A stretch of DNA of 64,000 nucleotides from Neisseriaceae bacterium JH1-16 (GTDB lineage Bacteria > Pseudomonadota > Gammaproteobacteria > Burkholderiales > Chromobacteriaceae): assembly GCA_025989215.1 (NCBI GenBank), contig JAPDNP010000005.1, forward strand, positions 293,275 through 357,274. Direction: 5' to 3'. Below are positions 8,263 to 17,076 of this stretch, piece by piece; position 1 is the first letter of the stretch; each line of letters begins with the position of its first letter. The translations under genes were made by a program, and so were the position numbers. The notes beneath the pieces are model-generated. The model did not search any database and was not told the origin of the DNA. It saw only the letters and a list, made by a program, of their open reading frames with translations.

Positions 8263-9793
8263 GCCGGCGCTGGATCAGTACGATGGCGAACGCGACCATG
8301 CCCAGCGCCGCCAGCAGGGTGAACAGGTCCTGGCTCGCCAGCAGCAGCGCCTGGCGGCTCAGCGTCTGTTGCAGCACGCCGAGCGCGGCGGCGTGGCTCT
8401 GCGCCAGGTCGTAGCCGAGCGACTCGAAATGGCGCTGCAGCGTGGCCAGCCAGTCGACCACCGCCGGTTCGGCCAGGTTGACGTTGGCGGCCAGGTTCAC
8501 CCCCTGCTGCGCCTGGCGGTTCTGCAGCAGCACCGCGCCCAGCGAGGTGCCGAACGACATCGACAGGCTGCGCACGATGAAGCGGGTGCGGTAGCCGTGG
8601 CTGAACTCGTGGCCCTGCAGGAAGGTGTAGGTCATGCCGGCCAGCGGCAGTGCGATCAGCACCGTCAGCGTGCTGCGCAGCAGCAGCATCGGCAGCAGGT
8701 CGACCGACTCGACCTCGGCCGGCAGCCAGGTGGCCCACAGGCAGGCGAGGCCGAATACCAGGAAGCCCGCCAGCACCAGGGTGCTGCGCCGGCGCACTTT
8801 CTTCATCACGCCGAGGAAGTACAGGCTGAACGCCACGCCGATCAGCGACGAGAGCGTCATCAGCCAGCCCACCTCGGTCAGGTCGATGCCCAGACCCCGT
8901 TCGGCGAACTGCGGAAACAGATAGCTGAACGCGGTGGTGAGCAGGTAGTACATGAAGTAGAACCACAGCCCGCTGGCGAACATCGCATTGCCGAGCAGGC
9001 GCAGATTCAATAGCGGCGTCGGGTGGCGACGCTGGTGGTAGATGAAGGTGGCGAACAGGGCGAAGGCCAGCAAGCCGAACATCGCCAGCCGCAGCGGGTG
9101 GCTGAAGAAATCGAAGCGCACCTGCTGCAGCAACAGCTGCACCGCCACCAGGCCGCCGATGAAGGCCAGCAGGTGGCCGAGCTGCAGCTTCTCGTACGGG
9201 TCGGGTTCCGGGTCGGCATCGGGCAGCACCCACAGCGCCAACAGGAACAGCAAGAGCGCCGGGCCGATCGAGGCGAAGAACACCCAGGACCAGCCGTCGT
9301 ATTCGACCATCTTGCTGGCGATCAAGGGGCCGATCGCCGAGCCGAACAACAGGCCGAACAGATAGACGCGGATCGCGCCGCTGCGCCGCTCCGGCTTCAC
9401 CAGCAGGTTGATCAGGATGCGGGCGCTCCAGAACGCGCCGGCGCCGATGCCCTGCAAGGCGCGCGCGGCGATCAGCTGGTTCACCGAGCCGGCGTTGCCG
9501 GCGGCGAAGCCCCCCAGCGCGAACAGCAGCAGCGCGCCGCCGATGAAGCGGCGGTAGCCGAGCCAGCGCACCATCACCCCCTGCAGCAGCATGGTGGCGA
9601 TGCTCATGAAGGCGTAGGCGGTGGCCGCCGCCGCGTATTCCTCCGGCGCCGCGCCGACCCCGCCCATGATCGCCGACGAGGCGAAGCTGTACAGGCTCGC
9701 CTCCATCATCTCCAGCCCGACCATGCCGCCGAGCAGCCACAGCAGCGCGCCGCGCTTGAGTGCGCGCAGCCGGCCAACACCTAGGCCGCTCAT
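8255..9793 (-). CDS. MFS multidrug efflux transporter (DHA2/EmrB type)
   Basis: A 512-residue permease with about fourteen hydrophobic segments, the DHA2 topology. Motif-like stretches include QGVMVRWLGYRRFIGGALL after TM2 and ALQGIGAGAFWSARILIN at TM4/5, as in EmrB-type proton antiporters. Its start codon overlaps the stop of the upstream marR gene (ATGA), so the two are one operon. That pairing (MarR repressor and DHA2 pump) points to inducible export of toxic or aromatic compounds. No membrane-fusion (EmrA-like) subunit is present nearby. Confidence 0.88.
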   Translation of the reverse strand: MSGLGVGRLRALKRGALLWLLGGMVGLEMMEASLYSFASSAIMGGVGAAPEEYAAAATAYAFMSIATMLLQGVMVRWLGYRRFIGGALLLFALGGFAAGNAGSVNQLIAARALQGIGAGAFWSARILINLLVKPERRSGAIRVYLFGLLFGSAIGPLIASKMVEYDGWSWVFFASIGPALLLFLLALWVLPDADPEPDPYEKLQLGHLLAFIGGLVAVQLLLQQVRFDFFSHPLRLAMFGLLAFALFATFIYHQRRHPTPLLNLRLLGNAMFASGLWFYFMYYLLTTAFSYLFPQFAERGLGIDLTEVGWLMTLSSLIGVAFSLYFLGVMKKVRRRSTLVLAGFLVFGLACLWATWLPAEVESVDLLPMLLLRSTLTVLIALPLAGMTYTFLQGHEFSHGYRTRFIVRSLSMSFGTSLGAVLLQNRQAQQGVNLAANVNLAEPAVVDWLATLQRHFESLGYDLAQSHAAALGVLQQTLSRQALLLASQDLFTLLAALGMVAFAIVLIQRRLS

Positions 9794-10296
9794 GCCTCGT
9801 CCGCTGCCGTGTCGTCGCCGTCGTCCAGCAGGCGGGTCAACAGCCCGACCAGCTGGTGGCGCTGGGCGGCGTCGAGCCGGCTGGCGAAGCGCTGCGAGGC
9901 GGCGCCGACGATGTCCAGCATCGCCGCCAGCTCGCGCTTGCCCTCGTCGGTGATGTCGACGCTGAAGCGGCGGTGGTCGTGCTCGTCGAGCCGGCGCTCG
10001 GCCCAGCCCTTGTCGGCCAGCGCGTCGACCATCTTGGTCACCTGCGCCTTGGAGACGTCGAGCAGCTCGCTGATGCCGGTCGGCGAGGTGGGCACCCCCT
10101 CGGCCTGGTCGGCGGCCAGCAGCGCCAGCGTGGCGTAATGGTTGTAGCTGATGCCGTGCGGTTGCAGCGCCTGGTTGCGCTGGCTGCGCAGCCGCTTGGT
10201 CGACAGGATCAGCAGCCGCGCCAGCAGCAGCGACTCGCGGTCGGCGGCGGGATTGAGCGCGCAGTAGGCGTCGAGGCGTTGTTCGAAGCGGGACAT
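9790..10296 (-). CDS. MarR-family transcriptional regulator
   Basis: 168 residues with a central winged helix-turn-helix (GISELLDVSKAQVTKMVDALADKGWAERR) and the DEHDHRRFSVDITDEG wing typical of MarR/EmrR/MprA. The N-terminal helix carries LLLARLLILSTKRLRSQRNQAL. It is the first gene of the operon with the DHA2 pump, and an inverted repeat in its promoter suggests autorepression that is relieved by a pump substrate. Confidence 0.9.
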   Translation of the reverse strand: MSRFEQRLDAYCALNPAADRESLLLARLLILSTKRLRSQRNQALQPHGISYNHYATLALLAADQAEGVPTSPTGISELLDVSKAQVTKMVDALADKGWAERRLDEHDHRRFSVDITDEGKRELAAMLDIVGAASQRFASRLDAAQRHQLVGLLTRLLDDGDDTAADEA

Positions 10297-10325
10297 GACC
10301 GTCGGGACCGGAGGCGGGAATGAGT

Positions 10326-10349
10326 AAATAGTTTACTGGTGTACTATTT
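10326..10349. promoter_or_regulatory. MarR-type operator
   Basis: A perfect inverted repeat, AAATAGT-N10-ACTATTT, lies about 30 bases upstream of the marR start, in an AT-rich stretch. The half-sites and spacing fit MarR/EmrR-family operators. The site also faces the 3' end of the AraC gene, so only the marR-pump operon is a plausible target. Confidence 0.6.
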
Positions 10350-10386
10350 GCCGGTAAAGAAAATAATGGGGCGTCGTTGTCTCACC

Positions 10387-11178
10387 TTAGGCCATTCCCA
10401 CCCGTCCCGGCGTGCAGCCGAACTGGCGCTGGAACGCCTCGATGAAGGCCGAGGTCGACGCGTAGCCGCTGTCGGCCGCCACCCGCGTCACCGCTTCGCC
10501 GGCCTGCAGCCGTGGCAGGGCCGCGAGCAGCCGCAGCTGCTGGCGCCAGGCGCGGAAACCCAGCCCGGTCTCGGCGCGAAAGCGCCGCGCCAGCGTGCGC
10601 TCGCTGGCGCCGACCTGGCGTGCCCAGTCTTCCATGCGGCGCTCGTCGCCCGGTTCGGCCAACAGCGCGTCGGCGAGGCGGCGCAGCCGTGGGTCGCTCG
10701 GCAGCGGCAACACCAGCCGCGCCGCTTGCAGCCTGGGCAGGCGGTCGAGCAGCACCGCCACCAGCCGGTCCACCTCGGCCGGGTCCGAGTCCTCGGCCGC
10801 CAGCGCGCTGCCGGCGGCGATCAGCTCGCGCAACAGCGGCGTCACCGTCAGCGCCTCGCAACGTTGGCCGAACGGCAAGGGCAGCGTCGCGTCCAGGTAC
10901 AGGCTGCGGCACCACACCTCGTGTTCGACGCTGACGCCGTGCGCGGTGCCGGGCGGGATCCACAGCGCCTGTTCGGGAGACAGCAGGTAGCGGGCGCTCT
11001 CGGTGTCGACCTGCATCAGGCCGCGGCAGGCGTAGAGCAGTTGCGCCCAGGGGTGGCGGTGCAGCGGCACCGTCACTCCGGCCGGAATGGCGTGGGCGCG
11101 GAAGTACAGCGGGGCGGGCAGGGCGTCCCAGGTGGGGATCACCAGCCCGTCGGCGACGGACTGTCCGGTTGGCGGCAT
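10387..11178 (-). CDS. AraC-family regulator with N-terminal cupin domain
   Basis: 263 residues from ATG 11178. A cupin-like sensor domain (PLHRHPWAQLLYACRG, about residues 38-53) is followed by the C-terminal double helix-turn-helix of AraC/XylS proteins (GASERTLARRFRAETGLGFRAWRQQ, then ASTSAFIEAFQRQFGCTPG). The frame continues upstream to 11313, but that region overlaps the panB start. Proteins of this architecture regulate small efflux pumps; NimR of E. coli acts on nimT. The target here is not visible. It is divergent from panB with an 80-base spacer. Confidence 0.87.
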   Translation of the reverse strand: MPPTGQSVADGLVIPTWDALPAPLYFRAHAIPAGVTVPLHRHPWAQLLYACRGLMQVDTESARYLLSPEQALWIPPGTAHGVSVEHEVWCRSLYLDATLPLPFGQRCEALTVTPLLRELIAAGSALAAEDSDPAEVDRLVAVLLDRLPRLQAARLVLPLPSDPRLRRLADALLAEPGDERRMEDWARQVGASERTLARRFRAETGLGFRAWRQQLRLLAALPRLQAGEAVTRVAADSGYASTSAFIEAFQRQFGCTPGRVGMA

Positions 11179-11257
11179 GGTGTGGCGGCTGGGCGCAAGT
11201 GGCGGTACAAGGCCGCATGATAGCGTGGCGCTCCGTTGATCTGACAAGGAGTTGACT

Positions 11258-12082
11258 ATGAGCAGCCATGCCTCGCTCGCCCGCCTGGGCGTCCCCGAGC
11301 TGACCCGCCGCAAGGGCGCCGGCAGTCTGGTGTCGCTGACCGCCTACACCACGCCGATGGCACGGCTGGCCGACCGCCACGCCGAGCTGATCATCGTCGG
11401 CGACTCGCTGGGCATGGTGCTGTACGGCCTGCCCAGCACCCTGGGCGTGACGCTGGAAATGATGATCGCGCACGGCCAGGCGGTGCTGCGCGGCAGCCAG
11501 CGCGCGGTGGTGGCGGTCGACCTGCCGTTCGGCAGCTACCAGGCCTCGCTCGAGCAGGCCTTCACCAGCGCCGCGCGGGTACTGGCCGAGACCGGCGCGC
11601 AGGCGGTCAAGTTGGAGGGCGGGGTCGAGATGGCCGACACGGTGCGCTTCCTCACCGTGCGTGGCGTGCCGGTGCTGGCCCACGTCGGGCTGATGCCGCA
11701 GCAGCTGAACGCGCTGGGCGGCTTCCGCGCCCAGGGCCGCGACGCCGCCAGCGCCGCCAAGGTGCGTGCCGACGCGCTGGCGATGCAGGAGGCCGGCGCG
11801 TTCGCGGTGGTGCTGGAAGGGGTGGCCGAACCGCTGGCACGGGCGCTGACCGCGGAGCTGGCGATCCCGACCATCGGCATCGGTGCTTCGCCGGCCTGCG
11901 ACGGCCAGGTGCTGGTCAGCGAGGACGCGCTCGGCCTGTTCGGCGACTACACGCCGCGCTTCGTGAAGCGTTATGCCGAGCTGCTGCGCGATGCCGATGC
12001 GGCGCTGGAGCAATATGCGGCCGAGGTGCGGGCGGGAGCGTTTCCGACGCTGGCGCATTGCTTTGGGGTGGGGAAGGGCTGA
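11258..12082 (+). CDS. panB: 3-methyl-2-oxobutanoate hydroxymethyltransferase
   Basis: The first step of pantothenate (coenzyme A) synthesis: a methylene-tetrahydrofolate-dependent hydroxymethylation of 2-oxoisovalerate to ketopantoate. 274 residues. Recognisable motifs are [10 protein letters not shown], the metal/substrate loop [29 protein letters not shown] and [18 protein letters not shown]. The start at ATG 11258, after AAGGAGTTGACT, has a good ribosome site. panC is not adjacent, so the pathway genes are split in this genome. A solo repeat arm follows directly. Confidence 0.96.
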   Translation: MSSHASLARLGVPELTRRKGAGSLVSLTAYTTPMARLADRHAELIIVGDSLGMVLYGLPSTLGVTLEMMIAHGQAVLRGSQRAVVAVDLPFGSYQASLEQAFTSAARVLAETGAQAVKLEGGVEMADTVRFLTVRGVPVLAHVGLMPQQLNALGGFRAQGRDAASAAKVRADALAMQEAGAFAVVLEGVAEPLARALTAELAIPTIGIGASPACDGQVLVSEDALGLFGDYTPRFVKRYAELLRDADAALEQYAAEVRAGAFPTLAHCFGVGKG

Positions 12083-12100
12083 GGGGCTTGTCCTCTTTGG

Positions 12101-12420
12101 TCGGCCAACGTTGAGGGCTGTGACTGCGCCGGTCCCGCCCGGCGGGTCGGCCTACTTTCTTTGCTTCGCCAAAGAAAGTAGGCAAAGAAAGGCGACCCCA
12201 CGACGCCGGCCCGCTATCGCGGGCTGCCCTGCGGGCGCCACGGCCAACGGGCGGCTGCGCAACTCGCACCGGCGTTGCCGGCACTCGGACAGTGCTCGCC
12301 GACTTCCCCCGTTGGCCGCGCCGTTCTCGGCGGCGTCGAAGGGGATGGGGGGCGTCTGAGACGGGCTTGGAATGGCTTGGTTTGAAACCCTGCGGTGGGT
12401 CGGTCAAGGTTGGCCAAACG
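12101..12420 (+). repeat. solo arm of the DnaA-box repeat element
   Basis: Matches arm A of the neighbouring full copy over about 250 bases (outer word, CGGTCCCGCCCG, ACTTTCTTT hairpin, GGCGACCCCACGACGCC, GGCGTCGAAGGGG) and ends at a TTGGCCAAA variant near 12408. It has no DnaA-like boxes and no arm B, so it looks like a half element or the product of recombination beside the complete copy. Confidence 0.75.
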
Positions 12421-12466
12421 CGGGAAACGCCGTAGGCCTTGTCCTCAAGAAAGGACTGCATGAGGG

Positions 12467-13229
12467 TTCGGCCAACGTTGGTGAGATATGTGGCAACGCC
12501 GGTCCCGCCCGGCGGGGCGGAGTACTTTCTTTTGCGTCGCCAAAAGAAAGTACTCAAAGAAAAGGCGACCCCACGACGCCGGCCCGCTATCGCGGGCTAC
12601 CCTGCGGGCGCCACGGCCAACGGGCGGCTGCGCAACTCGCACCGGCTGCGCCGGCACTCGGACAGTGCTCGCCGACATCCCCCGTTGTCCGTGTCGTCCT
12701 CGGCGGCGTCGAAGGGGATGGGGTGGTCGGCTGTAACCGGCGTGAAGGGGTTTGGTTTACCCCGTGGCTTTGATACTTGATTGCAGCGTTTCATGGGGCT
12801 GTGGATAAAGGCCACGGTAGTGATTTTGCTGTGGATAAGCGAAGGTTGGCCGAACAGGCTGGTTCCAGCTTCGATCAGGTGTCATGTTGGTAAAAGCGCC
12901 ATTGTTCGGCCAACGTTGGTTGGTGCGAGCAGGGTACCGCGACGTTTTCCTTGTGTAGTCACAAACGCCGCAGTCGACCTGCCCATCCCCTTCTGTGCTG
13001 CCGAGCGATCGTCAAGCGGCCAGGTTTTAAGCCGCCGCTTGTTCGAGCACCGCGACGTTAGCGCGGTGCGAGTTCGGCGGCGCCTGGCCGCTTGGCAGGC
13101 GCGAGGGAAGCCGAAGGCCAGCGCGGTGGGGTCGCCTTCTTTTGGTTTCTTTTCTTGGCGAAGCAAGAAAAGGGACTCGCCAGTCGGGCGAGACCGACAA
13201 GGTCACAGCCCTCACCCACGTTGGCCGAA
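12467..13229 (+). repeat. DnaA-box repeat element, copy 2
   Basis: Arm A (12467-12722) opens with TTCGGCCAACGTTGGTGAG and contains the hairpin made of TACTTTCTTTTG/CAAAAGAAAGTA. The box pair is at 12800-12838, followed by a TTGGCCGAA word and a TTCGGCCAACGTTGG word. Arm B (about 12985-13229), in inverse orientation, ends with ACGTTGGCCGAA. It lies between convergent panB and the ferredoxin oxidoreductase gene. The several ORFs through it match each other copy-to-copy in shifted frames and are not credible genes. Confidence 0.87.
12800..12838 (+). promoter_or_regulatory. paired DnaA-box-like 9-mers (copy 2)
   Basis: TGTGGATAA at 12800-12808 and 12830-12838, both exact complements of TTATCCACA, in direct orientation at a 30-bp pitch. 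The 21-base spacer shares a T-rich right half (GATTTTGC) with the other copies. Confidence 0.7.
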
Positions 13230-13277
13230 AACCACGGAGAGGGGGCGTCACATCTATCTCCCCCTCCCCAGCCCCCA

Positions 13278-13304
13278 TAAAAAAGCCCGGCCATCCGGCC
13301 GGGC
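13278..13304 (-). terminator. terminator of the indolepyruvate oxidoreductase gene
   Basis: An eight-pair stem (GCCCGGCC/GGCCGGGC) with a four-base loop is followed on the minus strand by six or more T. It lies 26 bases after the stop codon. Confidence 0.85.
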
Positions 13305-13330
13305 AATCGTCATCAACAACAAGGAGCTCT

Positions 13331-16300
13331 TTAAGCCGCGTGGCGCACCGGTGGCGGGCTGCGGTACTGGGCCAGCAACTCCTCGCGTTTCGGTGCCACC
13401 TCGCCAGCGTGGCGTGCCTTCACATGGCCGTAGCCGCGCACCTTCTCGGTCAGCCGCACCAACTCCACCGCGGTGGCGAGCTTGTCGCGGTGCAGACTGG
13501 TCTCCAGCTCGTCGAGCAGCGTTTCGAACTCGCGGATCAGCTGGCGTTCCAGCTTGCGGTCGGCCTGCCAGCCGAACGGATCGATCGGCGTGCCGCGCAG
13601 CCCTTTCAGCTTGGCCAGCCACTTCATCCCGGTCAGCAGCCACGGGCCGAAGCTGACCTTTTTCGGCTTGCCGCCGGTCAGCCAGCCGGCGCCCAAGTGG
13701 AAGTGCAGCTTGAAGTCGCCGTCGAACTCGACGCCCAACTGGCGGGCGAACTCGCCGTCGGTATAGAGCCGCGCCACCTCGTACTCGTCCTTGTAGGCGA
13801 GCAGCTGGTAGTAGGCCTTCGCGACGGCCACCGTCAGCGCGGTGCTGCCCGGCTTGGCGCGCTCCTCGGCGGCGCGGATCGCCTGCAGCCGGATGCGGTA
13901 GCGTTCGGCCAACTTGGCGTCCTGGTAGGCGGTCAGCCGGCTCATCCGGTCGTGCAGCAGCGCGTCCGGGGTCTCGCGCGGCATGAAGTTGAGCACCGCA
14001 TTCGGGGTGACCAGCTTGTCCAGCTCGCGTACGTCGTGGGCGGCGTGGCGGCCCCATTCGAATGCTTGCTGGTTGAACGCCACCTGCGCACCGTTCAGCT
14101 CGATCGCCTTGACGATCGCCTCGCGCGACACCGGTACCAGGCCCTGCTGCCACGCGTAGCCGAGCATGAACATATTGCTGGCCAGCGCGTCGCCCAACAG
14201 GCCGGTGGCGAGCTTGGTGGCGTTCACTTCGTGGAAGTGCGATTCGCCCACCGCCTCGCGCAGCGCGTCGCGCATGCTGCGCGCCGGGAACGGCGCGTCC
14301 GGGTTCTTCAGGAAGGCGCTGGTCGGCGATTCGAAGTTGTTCAGCACCACCGACGAGTAGCCCTCGCGCAGCTTGGCGAGCGCCTCGGCGCTGGCGCTGA
14401 CCACCAAGTCGCAGCCGAGCACCAGATTGGCGTCGCCGGCGGCGATGCGCACCGCGTGCAGCGCGTCCTGGCTGTCGGCGATGCGCACGTGCGACCACAC
14501 CGAGCCGCCCTTCTGTGCGAGGCCGGCCATGTCGAGGATGGTGACGCCCTTGCCGTCCAGGTGCGCCGCCATGCCCAGCACCTGGCCGATGGTCACCACG
14601 CCGGTGCCGCCGACGCCGGTGACCATGATGCCGTAGGGCTGGCGCGAATCCGGCAGACGCGGCTCGGGCAGCGTCGGCAAGGCGGCGAGGTTGGCCGCAC
14701 GGCCGGCCGGCTTGCGCGGGCCGCCGCCTTCGACGGTGACGAAGCTCGGGCAGAAGCCGTCCAGGCAGGAGTAGTCCTTGTTGCAGCTAGACTGGTCGAT
14801 GCGGCGCTTGCGCCCCAGCGGGGTCTCGGCCGGCAGCACCGACAGGCAGCCGGACTTCTCGCCGCAGTCGCCGCAGCCCTCGCACACCGCCTGGTTGATG
14901 AACACCCGCTTGGCCGGGTCGGGGTACTCGCCGCGTTTGCGGCGGCGGCGCTTCTCGGCGGCGCAGGTCTGGTCGTGGATCAGGATCGACACGCCCTTCA
15001 CCTCGCGCAGCTCGCGCTGCAGCCGGTCGAGCTCGTGGCGGTCGTACACCTCCACCCCCGGCGCCAGGTTGGTGACGCCCTGGTACTTGCCGGCGTCGTC
15101 GCTGGTGACGACGATGCGCTGCACGCCCTCGGCGGCGAGCTGGCGGGTGATCATCGGTACGTCGAGCGGGCCGTCGACATGCTGGCCGCCGGTCATCGCC
15201 ACCGCGTCGTTGTAGAGGATCTTGTAGGTGATGTTGACGTTGGCGGCGATCGCGGCGCGGATCGCCATCAGGCCGCTATGGTAATAGGTGCCGTCGCCCA
15301 GGTTGGCGAACACGTGCTGGGTGTCGGTGAACGGCGCCTGGCCGATCCACGGCACACCCTCGCCGCCCATCTGGCTGAACATGCTGGTGTTCGGCTCGAT
15401 CCACATCGCCATGTAGTGGCAGCCGATGCCGGCCAGCGCGCGGCTGCCGTCGGGCACGCGGGTCGAAGTGTTGTGCGGACAGCCCGAGCAGTAGTGCGGC
15501 ACGCGCGGGATCGACTCGCGCGGGCGCACCAGCTGCGCTTCCTTGTCGTCGTAGAACGCCAGCCGCTCGCGGATCGCCGCGCTGTCGACGTAGCGGGTCA
15601 GCCGCGCCGCGATCGCGCGGGCGATCATCGCCGGGGTAAGCTCGCCGGCCGCCGGCAGCAGCCAGTCGCCGTGCGGCAGCGCCCATTCGCCCTTCTCGGC
15701 GAACTTGCCGACCACGCGCGGGCGCACGTCCTCGCGCCAGTTGTACAGCTGTTCTTTCAATTGGTACTCGATGATCTGGCGTTTTTCCTCGACCACCAGG
15801 ATCTCGTCCAGGCCCTCGGCGAAGTGGCGCACCCCTTCCGATTCCAGCGGCCAGACCAGGCCGACCTTGTAGATGCGCAGGCCGAATTCGGCAGCGGTGG
15901 CCTCGTCGATGCCCAGGTCGTCGAGCGCCTGCAGCACGTCCAGATACGACTTGCCGGTGGTGATGATGCCCAGGCGCGCATTCGGCGAGTCGAGCACCAC
16001 CTTGTTCAATTTGTTGGCGCGCGCGAATGCCAGCGCCGCATACAGGCGGTGGTGCAGCAGGCGCTCTTCCTGCGCCAGCGGCGGGTCGGGCCAGCGAATG
16101 TTTAGCCCGCCGTCGGGGATCGGGAAGTCGTCGGGGATCACGATCGGCAGCCGCTCGGGCGAGATGTCGACCACCGCCGCGCTCTCCACCGTGTCCGAGA
16201 TCGCCTTCAGCGCCACCCAGCAGCCGGAATAGCGGCTCATCGCCCAGCCCATCAGGCCGTAGTCGATCACCTCCTGCACGCCGGACGGCGACAGCACCGG

Positions 16301-16819
16301 GATCATGCTGGCGGCGAGGATGTGGTCGGACTGGTGCGGGAAGGTCGACGACTTGGCGGCGTGGTCGTCGCCGCACACCAGCAGCACCCCGCCGTGCGGG
16401 CTGGTGCCGGCGGCGTTGCCGTGCTTGATCACGTCGCCGGAGCGGTCGACGCCCGGGCCCTTGCCGTACCAGAGGGTGAACACGCCGTCGACCTTGGCGC
16501 CGCCGAACAGGTTGACCTGCTGGGTGCCCCAGGCCGCGGTGGCGGCGAGGTCTTCGTTGATGCCGGGCTGGAACACCACGCGGTGCTGGTCGAGCAGCTT
16601 GCTGGCCTTGGCCATCGCCTGGTCGACACCGCCCAAGGGGGAACCGCGATAGCCGGTGACGTAGCCGCCGGTATGGAGCCCGGCCGCCCGGTCGCGGTCG
16701 GCCTGCAACAGCGGCAGCCGCACCAGCGCCTGGATGCCGGTCATGAACACCTGCCCGGTCGGGCGGGTGTATTTGTCGTCGAGCGTCAGCTCGCGCAGCG
16801 AATGGTCGTGCGAGGACAT
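13331..16819 (-). CDS. indolepyruvate:ferredoxin oxidoreductase (fused alpha-beta)
   Basis: A single 1162-residue polypeptide joining the subunits that are separate (IorA, IorB) in archaea. It should oxidatively decarboxylate aryl- or branched 2-oxoacids to acyl-CoA with thiamine diphosphate and pass electrons to ferredoxin. The N-terminal pyrimidine-binding half carries GYRGSPLGGVDQAM. The thiamine-diphosphate region has YCSGCPHNTS and GIGCHYMAMW. Around residues 643-660 lies an iron-sulfur cysteine cluster (CEGCGDCGEKSGC). The C-terminal gamma-like domain begins at GVGGTGVVTIG. ATG 16819 after AGGAG is the start; a weaker ATG lies 18 bases upstream. Confidence 0.93.
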   Translation of the reverse strand: MSSHDHSLRELTLDDKYTRPTGQVFMTGIQALVRLPLLQADRDRAAGLHTGGYVTGYRGSPLGGVDQAMAKASKLLDQHRVVFQPGINEDLAATAAWGTQQVNLFGGAKVDGVFTLWYGKGPGVDRSGDVIKHGNAAGTSPHGGVLLVCGDDHAAKSSTFPHQSDHILAASMIPVLSPSGVQEVIDYGLMGWAMSRYSGCWVALKAISDTVESAAVVDISPERLPIVIPDDFPIPDGGLNIRWPDPPLAQEERLLHHRLYAALAFARANKLNKVVLDSPNARLGIITTGKSYLDVLQALDDLGIDEATAAEFGLRIYKVGLVWPLESEGVRHFAEGLDEILVVEEKRQIIEYQLKEQLYNWREDVRPRVVGKFAEKGEWALPHGDWLLPAAGELTPAMIARAIAARLTRYVDSAAIRERLAFYDDKEAQLVRPRESIPRVPHYCSGCPHNTSTRVPDGSRALAGIGCHYMAMWIEPNTSMFSQMGGEGVPWIGQAPFTDTQHVFANLGDGTYYHSGLMAIRAAIAANVNITYKILYNDAVAMTGGQHVDGPLDVPMITRQLAAEGVQRIVVTSDDAGKYQGVTNLAPGVEVYDRHELDRLQRELREVKGVSILIHDQTCAAEKRRRRKRGEYPDPAKRVFINQAVCEGCGDCGEKSGCLSVLPAETPLGRKRRIDQSSCNKDYSCLDGFCPSFVTVEGGGPRKPAGRAANLAALPTLPEPRLPDSRQPYGIMVTGVGGTGVVTIGQVLGMAAHLDGKGVTILDMAGLAQKGGSVWSHVRIADSQDALHAVRIAAGDANLVLGCDLVVSASAEALAKLREGYSSVVLNNFESPTSAFLKNPDAPFPARSMRDALREAVGESHFHEVNATKLATGLLGDALASNMFMLGYAWQQGLVPVSREAIVKAIELNGAQVAFNQQAFEWGRHAAHDVRELDKLVTPNAVLNFMPRETPDALLHDRMSRLTAYQDAKLAERYRIRLQAIRAAEERAKPGSTALTVAVAKAYYQLLAYKDEYEVARLYTDGEFARQLGVEFDGDFKLHFHLGAGWLTGGKPKKVSFGPWLLTGMKWLAKLKGLRGTPIDPFGWQADRKLERQLIREFETLLDELETSLHRDKLATAVELVRLTEKVRGYGHVKARHAGEVAPKREELLAQYRSPPPVRHAA

Positions 16820-16936
16820 CGGTTCGTTTCTCCTCATAGTGAGACGTGCGCTTGTGGCGCCTTCACTTCCCGGCCCGGGCCGGATAGGCCACGGGCTGCC
16901 GATTTTCTCTGGTTATAGGGCAAGGGTTGTCGCTCG

Positions 16937-16965
16937 ACTATAGATTCCGCTTACGTAAACGTCAA
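16937..16965 (-). promoter_or_regulatory. promoter with overlapping palindrome, indolepyruvate oxidoreductase gene
   Basis: On the minus strand, TTGACG (16965-16960) and TATAGT (16942-16937) are separated by exactly 17 bp, a near-consensus sigma-70 promoter. The imperfect palindrome TTGACGTTTACGTAAG overlaps the -35 and spacer, the place where MerR-type regulators and repressors bind. It resembles sites described for the branched-chain catabolism regulator LiuR as I remember them, so the regulator is a guess. Confidence 0.5.
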
Positions 16966-17076
16966 AACGCCGCAGCCAGCCACGACGATCGGTCAAGGTG
17001 CTTGCGGCTTTTGTGCCAGTGCAGCATCGCGACCCGGCAGGCATAATCGCGTGATCATCACCGACGACACTTTCCC

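Noticed and set aside
4230-11178. A nimT-nimR pair formed by the NimT-like MFS gene and the AraC gene
   Set aside because: The two are about 3.5 kb apart with a LysR/deaminase unit and a MarR/efflux unit between them. Family resemblance alone does not support a functional pair.
12372-12780. Arginine/serine-rich ORFs in all reading frames of the repeat elements (also at 3325-3650, 22088-22370, 32536-33010, 39008-39320)
   Set aside because: The same DNA is read in different frames in different copies, no frame keeps a consistent start and ribosome site, and composition is that of GC-rich antisense-like translation. They are products of the repeat, not genes.
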